From NCBI GenBank assembly GCA_019689955.1, contig JADGGM010000029.1, positions 1-11,878 on the forward strand: a DNA stretch of 11,878 bases, given 5' to 3'. The position numbers were made by a program, and so were the translations under genes. Each line of letters opens with the position of its first letter. Within the stretch, counting starts at the first letter, position 1. Below are positions 6,353 through 11,878 of the stretch, in pieces. The notes under the pieces are model-generated. The model was not told where the DNA came from, did no database searches, and worked only from the letters and a program-made list of their open reading frames with translations. Source of the stretch: Gemmatimonadaceae bacterium. GTDB taxonomy: Bacteria > Gemmatimonadota > Gemmatimonadetes > Gemmatimonadales > Gemmatimonadaceae.

Positions 6353-8449
6353 ATGAGCGCACCCGCGACGATCGAGACCGCGCGCGAGCTCCTCCGCCGC
6401 TGCTTCGGCTACGACGCGTTCCGCCCCGGGCAGGAGCGCGCGGTGAGCGCCGTGCTGGCCGGGCGCGACACGCTCGTCATCCTCCCGACGGGGGGAGGGA
6501 AGTCGCTCTGCTACCAGGTGCCGGCGCTCCTCCTCCCGCACCTCACGGTGGTCATCTCCCCGCTCATCTCCCTCATGAAGGACCAGGTCGACGCGCTCAC
6601 GGCGCGCGGGCTCCCGGCCGCCTTCATCAACTCCACCCTCACCGGGAACGAGGTCGCCGACCGCCTCGCGCGCGCGGAGCGCGGGGAGCTCAAGCTGCTC
6701 TACGTCGCCCCCGAGCGCTTCGATGCCGGGAGCGCGGCCGACCGGCTGCGCGCGATCGGCGTCTCGCTCCTCGCCGTGGACGAAGCACACTGCATCAGCG
6801 AATGGGGGCACGACTTCCGCCCGAGCTATCTGCGCATCCGCGAGGTGCGGCAGCGCCTCGGCGCGCCCCCGACCATCGCCCTCACGGCGACCGCCACGCC
6901 GGAGGTACGCCGCGACATCGTCCGGCAGCTCGCGCTCCGCACGCCCGAGACCGTCATCACCGGGTTCGACCGGCGCAACCTGCACTACCACGTGGTCCGC
7001 ACCCGCACCGAGCAGGACAAGGACCGCGCGCTCGTCGCCACACTGGAGCAATACGAGGGGCTCGCGGTCGTCTACGCCTCCACGCGCCGCGCCGTGGAGC
7101 GCATCGCCGCGGTCCTCGACCGCGCGCGCATCCGCGCCGTGAGCTACCACGCCGGGCTCGACGACGCCCACCGCCACGAGGTGCAGGACGCCTTCATGCG
7201 CGAGGAGGCGCGCGTGATCGTCGCGACCAACGCCTTCGGCATGGGGGTCGACAAACCCAACGTGCGCCTCGTCGTGCACCACGCCATGCCCGGCACGCTC
7301 GAGGCGTACTACCAGGAAGCCGGTCGCGCGGGGCGCGATGGGCTCCCCTCGAACTGCGTCCTCCTCCACGCGTTTCAGGACCGCTTCACGCACGAGTTCT
7401 TCATCAAGACCGCCTACCCCGAGCGCCCCACGGTGGAACGCGTCTTCGCCGAGGTGCGCCGCGCGGCGGATGCGACCGGGCTCGCACGCATCACCCCGCA
7501 GGACATCGCCTCCGTGACGCGCGGGGAGGTGCGCGACCGCGAGGCCGAATCCGCGCTCCGGGTCCTCGCGCAGAGCGGCGCGCTGCAGATCGAGCCGGCG
7601 ACCGCCGCGCGCGTCTGGGTGCGCCTCCTCGCGAGCCCCGAGCGGATCAGGAACGAGCTCGGCCCCGCAGACCAGGTCGAGCGCGACCTGCTGCGCGCCC
7701 TCTGGCGCATGGCGGGCGATCGCGTGTATCGCGGCATCACCGTCGACCCCGATGGGTTCCCGCCGGGGTTCGGCGGGACCGCGGGCGTGACCGGGATGCT
7801 CGACCGGCTCCAGGCACGCCAGTTCGTGGTCTGGGAACGCACGGGGGGCGGCGTCCGCCTCGTCGATCCCCGCGCCCCGACCTCCACGCTCCCGGTGGAT
7901 TGGGCCGCCCTCGACCGCCGCCGTCAGGCCGACATGGCGAAGCTCGACGCTATGCAGCGCTACGCGTACACCAAGAGCTGTCGCCGCGCGTTCGTCCTGC
8001 GCTACTTCGGCGACCCCGCGGCCTCCGGCTCCTGCGAGGGGTGCGACAACTGCCTCGGTACCCACGTGGCCGTCGAGCCCGCACACGGCGAGCGCCGCGC
8101 CAAGCCCCGGCCATCGCCCCCGCCGGCCGAGCGCGACCGCAACGGCTCGCGCACCAGGACCCGCTCCACCACGCGGCCTGCCGCCGATGACTCCCTTGAC
8201 CTGACCGGCGCCGATCCCTCCCTCGTCGGCGCGCTCCGCACGCTGCGCAGCACCATCGCACGCGACGAGAAGGTGCCCGCGTACTGCGTCTTCCCCGACC
8301 GGACGCTCCTCGAGATGGCCGTGCGCCGCCCGCGCTCCCTGGCCGCGCTCGGCGACGTGCACGGCGTGGGACCGGCAAAGCTCGACAAGTATGGCGAGCG
8401 CTTCCTGAGAGTCATCCGCGAAGCCGGCGGCGACACCGAGGCTGCCTGA
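6353..8449 (+). CDS. recQ: RecQ-family ATP-dependent DNA helicase, permuted architecture
   Basis: This 698-residue 3'-5' superfamily 2 helicase acts in recombination and fork repair. Visible motifs are FRPGQ (23-27, motif 0), LPTGGGKS (44-51, Walker A), DEAHCISEWGHDFRP (143-157, motif II and the aromatic loop), ALTATAT (176-182), ATNAFGMGVDKPNV (291-304) and QEAGRAGRDG (321-330, motif VI with the arginine finger). The zinc cysteines are Cys543, Cys561, Cys564 and Cys567, inside CRRAFVLRYFGD and CEGCDNC. In E. coli RecQ they are Cys380-403, directly after the helicase core. Here about 170 residues, probably winged-helix-like, come between. After the zinc module comes a basic, Pro/Arg-rich linker (572-612) and an HRDC domain (about 620-690, with LGDVHGVGPAKLDKYG). 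The ATG at 6353 fits the family start; I see no Shine-Dalgarno site. It lies 60 bases after the U32 gene and may be co-transcribed with it. Confidence 0.93.
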   Translation: MSAPATIETARELLRRCFGYDAFRPGQERAVSAVLAGRDTLVILPTGGGKSLCYQVPALLLPHLTVVISPLISLMKDQVDALTARGLPAAFINSTLTGNEVADRLARAERGELKLLYVAPERFDAGSAADRLRAIGVSLLAVDEAHCISEWGHDFRPSYLRIREVRQRLGAPPTIALTATATPEVRRDIVRQLALRTPETVITGFDRRNLHYHVVRTRTEQDKDRALVATLEQYEGLAVVYASTRRAVERIAAVLDRARIRAVSYHAGLDDAHRHEVQDAFMREEARVIVATNAFGMGVDKPNVRLVVHHAMPGTLEAYYQEAGRAGRDGLPSNCVLLHAFQDRFTHEFFIKTAYPERPTVERVFAEVRRAADATGLARITPQDIASVTRGEVRDREAESALRVLAQSGALQIEPATAARVWVRLLASPERIRNELGPADQVERDLLRALWRMAGDRVYRGITVDPDGFPPGFGGTAGVTGMLDRLQARQFVVWERTGGGVRLVDPRAPTSTLPVDWAALDRRRQADMAKLDAMQRYAYTKSCRRAFVLRYFGDPAASGSCEGCDNCLGTHVAVEPAHGERRAKPRPSPPPAERDRNGSRTRTRSTTRPAADDSLDLTGADPSLVGALRTLRSTIARDEKVPAYCVFPDRTLLEMAVRRPRSLAALGDVHGVGPAKLDKYGERFLRVIREAGGDTEAA

Positions 8450-8483
8450 CCATACGGCGCCGCGCACGCCCGCCCATCCCGCA

Positions 8484-8505
8484 AGTCGCCTATTCGCCGG
8501 CGACT
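8484..8505 (+). repeat. stem-loop shortly after recQ
   Basis: AGTCGCC (8484-8490) and GGCGACT (8499-8505) form a 7-base-pair stem with an 8-base loop, 35 bases after the recQ stop. No U-rich tract follows (CCAAATAT instead), so it is not a canonical intrinsic terminator. It may stabilise the 3' end of the recQ message or serve as a weak terminator. Confidence 0.45.
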
Positions 8506-8531
8506 CCAAATATCCGCCAGTCTGTGCAACG

Positions 8532-8561
8532 TTGCGCCACGCCCTCGGCGACCGATATACT
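8532..8561 (+). promoter_or_regulatory. sigma-70 promoter upstream of the structured region
   Basis: TTGCGC (8532-8537) and TATACT (8556-8561) are separated by 18 bases. The -10 box is near consensus and stands out in such GC-rich DNA. The predicted start is near 8567-8569, exactly where the first long stem-loop begins. No good coding start lies within 200 bases downstream, so it drives either a small RNA or a long leader for the RNase gene at 9064. Confidence 0.6.
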
Positions 8562-8567
8562 TACGCA

Positions 8568-8790
8568 GTGCCGTGGCACCATCCCGCACCCCTCGGTCGT
8601 CATCGGCTTGGGAGGGGTGGTGGATGACGCGCCACTCACGGCCGCCTGACCGCGGCCACCGAGATACACGGGGCAAACCCGACACACTCTACTTTTCCAA
8701 GCGTGTGATTGGCCGGGCGACTCGCGGCCAACCATGCGCACTCGACGTCAGGGGCTCACGGTAGGCAGCGCTCGTTCGCTGCGCCACGCC
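8568..8790 (+). ncRNA. candidate structured small RNA or long 5' leader
   Basis: The stretch begins at the predicted start of the 8532-8561 promoter and contains consecutive inverted repeats. (a) A long hairpin: GCCGTG 8570-8575 with CACGGC 8637-8642, CATCC 8580-8584 with GGATG 8622-8626, and CACCCCTC 8587-8594 with GAGGGGTG 8612-8619. (b) GGCCGC 8640-8645 with GCGGCC 8652-8657; it overlaps the outer helix of (a), so the two could be alternative folds. (c) CGGG 8669-8672 with CCCG 8678-8681 around GCAAA. (d) TTGGCC 8709-8714 with GGCCAA 8726-8731. (e) GCAGCG 8765-8770 with CGCTGC 8777-8782. Short frames here lack the strong G/C third-position bias of real genes in this genome. I looked for RNase P, SRP, tmRNA, 6S and common riboswitch cores and recognised none. 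A regulated leader of the RNase gene is a real alternative, since E. coli rne is autoregulated through its structured leader. The 3' end is unknown. Confidence 0.4.
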
Positions 8791-8807
8791 CCACGCGCAC
8801 GCCACAC

Positions 8808-9128
8808 ATGCCAGCAATCGATCGCACGACGACCCGTTTCTTCCTCGAGCACGCGCTCGTGGCGCTCGCCATCGTGGTGAGCGCCCCCGTCGCGGCGCGC
8901 GCGGAGGCGGCGACGGCGTGGACGATCAGCCGCGGGACCGCGCAGTCGCCGGCCCCGGCCACCGTTGCCTTGCTTGCGCGGACCGTGTGCGATCACCCAC
9001 TTCCCAATGGTTGCCCCCCGGCCGCCGCGGAGTCGCCGCCCGCCGGGTACGGTGCGACGTGGAATGAAACGAGAGATTCTCATCAACGCGAGTCAGCGCG
9101 AGACCCGCGTGGCCATCCTGGAGGATGA
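8808..9128 (+). CDS. possible small secreted protein overlapping the RNase gene start
   Basis: This 106-codon frame starts with ATG at 8808. Residues 1-32 look like a signal peptide: Arg6 and Arg10, a hydrophobic core at about 16-29 (ALVALAIVVSAPVA) and an A-R-A motif at 30-32 before Glu33. The predicted mature part is Ala/Pro-rich with Cys61 and Cys69 and matches no family I know. Third codon positions are strongly G/C up to about 9063 (48 of the first 52 codons by my count), as in real genes here. The bias then vanishes where the frame enters the RNase gene in another frame. It could be a true overlapping gene, a gene truncated by a frameshift, or a decayed remnant. No ribosome binding site is visible. 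It competes with the idea that the whole region is an untranslated leader. Confidence 0.35.
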   Translation: MPAIDRTTTRFFLEHALVALAIVVSAPVAARAEAATAWTISRGTAQSPAPATVALLARTVCDHPLPNGCPPAAAESPPAGYGATWNETRDSHQRESARDPRGHPGG

Positions 9129-10623
9129 GCAGCTCGTCGAGCTCATGATCGATCGCCCCGACAGCCGCCGCATGGTCGGGGACATCTACCTCGGGAAAGT
9201 CGAAGCCGTACTGCCAGGGATCCAAGCCGCGTTCGTCGACATCGGGACGGAGAAGAGCGCGTTCCTCCACGCGAGCGACCTCGTCTTCCCCGAAGCGGAC
9301 GAGGACCGCGACGACGACGAGCTCGCCGACGAGGACGAGGAGGAGGAGAACGGCGGCCGCCGCGGCCGCCGCGTGAAGGCGCCCCCCATCCAGGACTTCC
9401 TCAAACGCGGCCAGGACGTGCTCGTCCAGGTCTCCAAGGAGCCCATCTCCACCAAGGGACCGCGCGTCACCGCGCAGATCTCCCTCGCCGGGCGCTTCCT
9501 CGTCTACATGCCCTTCGCCTCGCGCGTCGGCGTGAGCCGCAAGATCGGCGACCGCGCCGAGCGGCAGCGCCTCCGCGAGCAGGTGCAGAGCGTCCTCCCC
9601 CCAGACTCCGGCGGCGTGATCGTCCGTACCGTCGGCGAGGACGCCACGAAGGAGACCTTCGCGCGCGAGCTCGGCACCCTGATGAACCAGTGGAAGCGCA
9701 TCAAGCGGAAGACCCACTTCCAGCGCGCCCCCGCGCTCGTGCACCGCGAGACCAGCCTCACCCGCGGGCTCACGCGCGACCTGTTCAGCACCAAGGTCGA
9801 CTCCTTCGTCGTCGACTCCAAACAGATCTACAACGAGATCGTCGAGTACCTGAAGGGGATCGCCCCCGAGCTCATCGAGCGCGTGCACCTGTACGACGGG
9901 CAAGTCCCGATCTTCGACAAGGCCGGGATCGAGACCGAGATCCGCGACCTGTTCAAGCGGCGGTGCGACCTCCCCTCGGGCGGCTACCTGATCATCGAGC
10001 AGACCGAGGCGCTCGTCTCGATCGACGTGAACTCCGGGCGCTACACCGGGAAGAAGGACCCGGAGAAGACGATCCTCAAGACGAACACCGAGGCCGCGCG
10101 CGAGGTCGCGCGGCAGCTCCGGCTCCGCGACATCGGCGGGATCATCGTCTGCGACTTCATCGACATGGAGACGAAGGCGAACCGCGACAAGGTGCTCCAG
10201 GAGCTGCGCACCCACCTCGCCCGCGACCGGGCGCGCACCAAGGCGTTCGCCGTGAGCGAGCTGGGGCTCGTGGAGATGACGCGCCAGCGCGTCCGCGCGA
10301 GCCACTACCACAGCCTCACCGCGCCGTGCCCCACCTGCGGCGGGACCGGCCGCGTCTTCACCCCGGAGAGCACGCTGCGCCGTCTGGAGCGCTCGGTCAA
10401 GCGGATGGCGGTCGAGGGGAAGAAGGACAACCTGATCGTGAAGACGCACCCCGACGTCGCGCTCTACGTGCTAGAGCACGAGCAGGACCTGATGCGGAAG
10501 CTCGAGAAGGCGGTGGGCTTCTCCCTCGAGCTCCGCGATGACCCGCTCCTCAAGCCCGACGAGTTCAAGCTGGTGGTGAAGGGGGCGGAGCGGGACGTGA
10601 CGCAGCAGTACGCGGTGGCGTGA
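9064..10623 (+). CDS. rng: ribonuclease E/G family endoribonuclease
   Basis: This 519-residue enzyme should cut single-stranded RNA in rRNA maturation and mRNA decay. It starts with the typical MKREILINASQRETRVAILE. The open frame reaches back to 8965, but that extension is basic, Pro-rich and unlike the family. An S1 domain spans roughly residues 37-150 and is interrupted at about 78-105 by an acidic then basic insert (DRDDDELADEDEEEE, then GGRRGRR). The catalytic metal ligands are Asp321 in SIDVNSGR and Asp364 in CDFIDM. The Zn-link that joins subunits in RNase E is CPTCGGTG, with Cys422 and Cys425. The protein ends soon after the small domain, like RNase G, and lacks the long degradosome scaffold of E. 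coli RNase E. It lies just upstream of rplU and rpmA, a common arrangement. RNase E versus RNase G naming remains open. Confidence 0.92.
   Translation: MKREILINASQRETRVAILEDEQLVELMIDRPDSRRMVGDIYLGKVEAVLPGIQAAFVDIGTEKSAFLHASDLVFPEADEDRDDDELADEDEEEENGGRRGRRVKAPPIQDFLKRGQDVLVQVSKEPISTKGPRVTAQISLAGRFLVYMPFASRVGVSRKIGDRAERQRLREQVQSVLPPDSGGVIVRTVGEDATKETFARELGTLMNQWKRIKRKTHFQRAPALVHRETSLTRGLTRDLFSTKVDSFVVDSKQIYNEIVEYLKGIAPELIERVHLYDGQVPIFDKAGIETEIRDLFKRRCDLPSGGYLIIEQTEALVSIDVNSGRYTGKKDPEKTILKTNTEAAREVARQLRLRDIGGIIVCDFIDMETKANRDKVLQELRTHLARDRARTKAFAVSELGLVEMTRQRVRASHYHSLTAPCPTCGGTGRVFTPESTLRRLERSVKRMAVEGKKDNLIVKTHPDVALYVLEHEQDLMRKLEKAVGFSLELRDDPLLKPDEFKLVVKGAERDVTQQYAVA
9351..9371. repeat. GC-only 10-base inverted repeat inside the RNase gene
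   Basis: CGGCGGCCGC (9351-9360) and GCGGCCGCCG (9362-9371) are exact inverted repeats around a single C. They encode the basic end of the S1-domain insert (GGRRGRR). In RNA this could form a hairpin of about 8 base pairs with a 5-base loop. It may only reflect low-complexity Gly/Arg codons. Confidence 0.5.
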
Positions 10624-10641
10624 GGGGAGGGGCCCCCGAGG

Positions 10642-10670
10642 TTGACATCGCTGGGGCGGCAGGATAACTT
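10642..10670 (+). promoter_or_regulatory. consensus sigma-70 promoter for rplU-rpmA
   Basis: A perfect TTGACA (10642-10647) is followed, after exactly 17 bases, by TAACTT (10665-10670). Transcription should start near 10677, giving a leader of about 36 bases before the rplU ATG at 10713. The element lies in the only AT-rich pocket between the RNase and L21 genes, so the ribosomal proteins can be expressed independently of the RNase gene. Confidence 0.8.
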
Positions 10671-10712
10671 GTTGTTTCTGTACTAGTTAACGAGCATCTA
10701 CACCCTCTGACC

Positions 10713-11030
10713 ATGCCTTACGCCATCATTCGCACCGGCGGCCTGCAGTTCCGGGTCGAGCCCGGGAAGACGATCCGCGTTCCCACGCTTCCTGCCGACG
10801 TGGGCGCGAGCGTCACGTTCGACGAGGTGCTCCTCGGCTCCGACGGGAGCAACGTCCACGCGGGCGCTCCGCTCGTCGCCGGCGCCAAGGTCACCGGCGA
10901 GATCGTGCGGCACGGCAAGGGGGACAAGATCGTCGTCTTCAAGTTCAAGCGCCGGAAGAACTACGCACGCAAGCAGGGGCACCGGCAGCCCTTCACCGAA
11001 GTGAAGATCCAGGACATCACCCTCGGCTGA
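10713..11030 (+). CDS. rplU: 50S ribosomal protein L21
   Basis: This 105-residue protein has the L21 pattern throughout: [16 protein letters not shown] at the start, [20 protein letters not shown] in the middle, and [23 protein letters not shown] at the end, the basic rRNA-binding face. It is a normal length for a 50S subunit protein bound to 23S rRNA. The ATG at 10713 gives the usual family N-terminus. I see no Shine-Dalgarno site in the predicted 36-base leader. It is followed after 10 bases by rpmA, forming the standard rplU-rpmA pair, with its own promoter at 10642-10670. Confidence 0.97.
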   Translation: MPYAIIRTGGLQFRVEPGKTIRVPTLPADVGASVTFDEVLLGSDGSNVHAGAPLVAGAKVTGEIVRHGKGDKIVVFKFKRRKNYARKQGHRQPFTEVKIQDITLG

Positions 11031-11040
11031 GAGTACAACC

Positions 11041-11316
11041 GTGGCTCACAAGAAAGGCGTAGGCTCCAGCCGCAACGGTCGCGATAGCAACCCGCAGTAC
11101 CGCGGTGTCAAGAAGTTCGGCGGCGAGCGCGTGCGCGCGGGGAACATCCTCGTCCGGCAGTGCGGCACCAAGTTCCACCCCGGCCGCAACGTGGGGCTCG
11201 GGTCCGATTACACCCTCTTCGCCCTCATCGACGGTGTGGTCAAGTTCGAGCACAAGAACAGGACCCGCTTCAAGGTGAGCGTCTACCCCGCCACCGAGGC
11301 TTCCCCCGCGGCGTAA
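11041..11316 (+). CDS. rpmA: 50S ribosomal protein L27
   Basis: This 91-residue protein is L27, whose flexible N-terminus reaches the peptidyl transferase centre of the ribosome. The conserved start [17 protein letters not shown] directly follows a GTG initiation codon, so there is no cleavable N-terminal extension of the Firmicutes kind. The core motifs [21 protein letters not shown] and [15 protein letters not shown] are all present, and the protein ends with VSVYP and a short Ala-rich tail. It lies 10 bases after rplU in the same transcript and is followed by an intrinsic terminator 18 bases after its stop. The Obg GTPase gene that often follows rpmA is not immediately downstream. Confidence 0.97.
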   Translation: MAHKKGVGSSRNGRDSNPQYRGVKKFGGERVRAGNILVRQCGTKFHPGRNVGLGSDYTLFALIDGVVKFEHKNRTRFKVSVYPATEASPAA

Positions 11317-11334
11317 CGTGGGTGAAAAAATCCT

Positions 11335-11376
11335 GACGGGGCGTTCCGTGTAGGCGGGACGCCTCGTCTTGTTTTA
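11335..11376 (+). terminator. intrinsic terminator of the rplU-rpmA operon
   Basis: GACGGGGCGT (11335-11344) pairs with ACGCCTCGTC (11359-11368) over 10 base pairs (one G-U) around a 14-base loop. TTGTTTTA follows at 11369-11376. A run of six A residues at 11325-11330 lies just before the stem, so it could also work in the opposite direction. It cleanly ends the ribosomal protein transcript. Confidence 0.88.
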
Positions 11377-11390
11377 TAGGTAGAGCAGCG

Positions 11391-11457
11391 GGAGGGGGCG
11401 GCGGCGTCGCGACGGGCCACCGCACCCGCGCACCTCCCTCACGCGACGCCCCCCTCC
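11391..11457 (+). repeat. large imperfect inverted repeat between rpmA and the next gene
   Basis: GGAGGGGG (11391-11398) pairs with CCCCCTCC (11450-11457), and GCGTCGCG (11404-11411) pairs with CGCGACGC (11442-11449). The two 8-base helices are continuous on the 3' side and separated by a 5-base bulge (CGGCG) on the 5' side, with a 30-base loop. It lies after the terminator and before the ORF at 11527, where no other gene is visible. It may be a leader structure or a small RNA. Chance pairing is likelier in such GC-rich DNA, but 16 paired bases is notable. No promoter is obvious. Confidence 0.5.
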
Positions 11458-11526
11458 TCGCGCGCCGTGACACCGCGGCCCGAGCGCTGCATCTTCAGCA
11501 CTTGACCTCCGACGATGGTTGCAGCG

Positions 11527-11859
11527 ATGGCACTCTGGGACAAGCTCAAGCAGGAGCTCGACCGGGCAGGGCACGCCGCCCAGGAAGCGATCGACGAAGG
11601 ACGCGTGCGTCTCGACGTGCTCCGCGCCCGCAAGCTCGCCGACAAGGCCGCGCAGGGGATCGGCTACGCCCTCTACCGCGCCCGCCAGCGCGGCCAGGAC
11701 CTCGACCCCGAAACGTACGCACAGTTGAGCAGCGCCCTGGCCGCCCACGAGGCCGAAGCGGCTCGCCTCGAGGAGCGGCTCGAGAGCTGGGCGCGGGCGC
11801 GCCGCAGCCGGCGCGCGCACGACGCGTCTCCCCCGCCATCCGAGCCCCCGGCACCATGA
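11527..11859 (+). CDS. small charged helical protein of unknown function
   Basis: This 110-residue protein starts MALWDKLKQELDRAG and is rich in Ala, Arg, Glu, Leu and Lys. It has long heptad-friendly stretches at about residues 1-40 and 65-95 (including SALAAHEAEAARLEERLESW), so helical or coiled-coil structure is likely. The tail after about residue 97 is Pro/Ser-rich and probably disordered. There is no signal peptide, membrane helix or cysteine. I do not recognise a family. A second in-frame ATG at 11515 would add four residues (MVAA). The ATG at 11527 is preferred because it gives an amphipathic start, but neither has a Shine-Dalgarno site. The stop overlaps the next ATG as ATGA (11856-11859), so the two genes are probably coupled. 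Confidence 0.7.
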   Translation: MALWDKLKQELDRAGHAAQEAIDEGRVRLDVLRARKLADKAAQGIGYALYRARQRGQDLDPETYAQLSSALAAHEAEAARLEERLESWARARRSRRAHDASPPPSEPPAP

Positions 11860-11878
11860 CCACCCCGCGCCTCCGCAC
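11856..11878 (+). CDS. 5' end of an unidentified downstream gene
   Basis: An ATG at 11856 overlaps the previous stop by four bases (ATGA). It opens a frame beginning MTTPRLR that runs off the window edge. The tight overlap is the only evidence for a gene. Too few residues are visible to name a product, and they do not resemble the usual start of the Obg GTPase. Confidence 0.5.

Noticed and set aside
6068..8509. An 813-codon open frame on the minus strand opposite recQ
   Set aside because: Its product is low-complexity Arg/Ala/Gly/Glu-rich sequence with no motif, as expected opposite a GC-rich gene with G/C third positions. The plus strand has a complete RecQ.
8655..8700. Possible cyclic-di-GMP riboswitch core (GGGGCAAACCC)
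   Set aside because: Only the short GCAAA-like piece matches; the second conserved arm with its receptor and the expected helix spacing are missing.
8573..8764. A 63-codon frame inside the stem-loop region
   Set aside because: Third codon positions lack the G/C bias of real genes here and the sequence is better explained by inverted repeats.
8965..9063. Upstream extension of the RNase frame by 33 codons
   Set aside because: The extra residues are Pro/Arg-rich and unlike the family, whose N-terminus matches from the ATG at 9064.
8926..10449. A 507-codon minus-strand frame opposite the RNase gene
   Set aside because: It is the complement of conserved RNase E/G codons and shows no domain of its own.
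11369..11411. tRNA-like stretch (GGTAGAGCAGCGG) just after the L27 terminator
   Set aside because: It resembles a tRNA D-arm, but there is no T-loop (GTTCGA type) at the right distance and no acceptor stem, and it overlaps the terminator tail and another hairpin.

Overview
This window is a gene-dense, very GC-rich piece of bacterial chromosome. Every supportable gene lies on the + strand. Codons almost always end in G or C, Shine-Dalgarno sites are often weak or absent, and several starts are GTG overlapping the previous stop. These traits, the short RpoD-type sigma factor and the carbon-catabolic operon beside informational genes would fit a Gemmatimonadota-like soil or water bacterium. No rRNA or phylogenetic marker search was possible, so the phylum is an inference. 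I see no mobile element, CRISPR array, tRNA, rRNA or phage gene.

Region 1 (1-2732) is the 3' end of a tightly packed operon. It holds the tail of an unidentified gene, an AtuA-type protein, a separate small AtuA C-terminal-type protein, an enoyl-CoA hydratase and a 52-residue two-helix membrane protein. All four junctions are 4-base stop/start overlaps. The first three complete genes suggest degradation of a branched or isoprenoid acyl-CoA (terpenoid or leucine type).

Region 2 (2848-3735) is a free-standing, short sigma-70 factor with a strong ribosome binding site. Region 3 (3797-8449) carries a long U32-family protein of the 23S rRNA hydroxylase (RlhA-like) type and a RecQ-family helicase with an unusual domain order, 60 bases apart.

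Region 4 (8450-9063) is about 600 bases without a conventional gene. It contains a good sigma-70 promoter, a run of stem-loops that looks like a structured RNA or a long leader, and a small ORF with a signal peptide that runs into the next gene. This is the least explained part of the window.

Region 5 (9064-11376) is the RNase E/G gene followed by ribosomal proteins L21 and L27. L21 and L27 have their own consensus promoter and end in a clear intrinsic terminator. Region 6 (11377-11878) holds a large imperfect inverted repeat, a small charged helical protein of unknown function and the first codons of a further gene that overlaps its stop.

Most of the window is ordinary housekeeping and catabolic content. 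The items most worth a second look are the candidate structured RNA or leader upstream of the RNase gene, the hidden secreted ORF overlapping that gene's start, the permuted RecQ architecture and the second cysteine set in the U32 protein.
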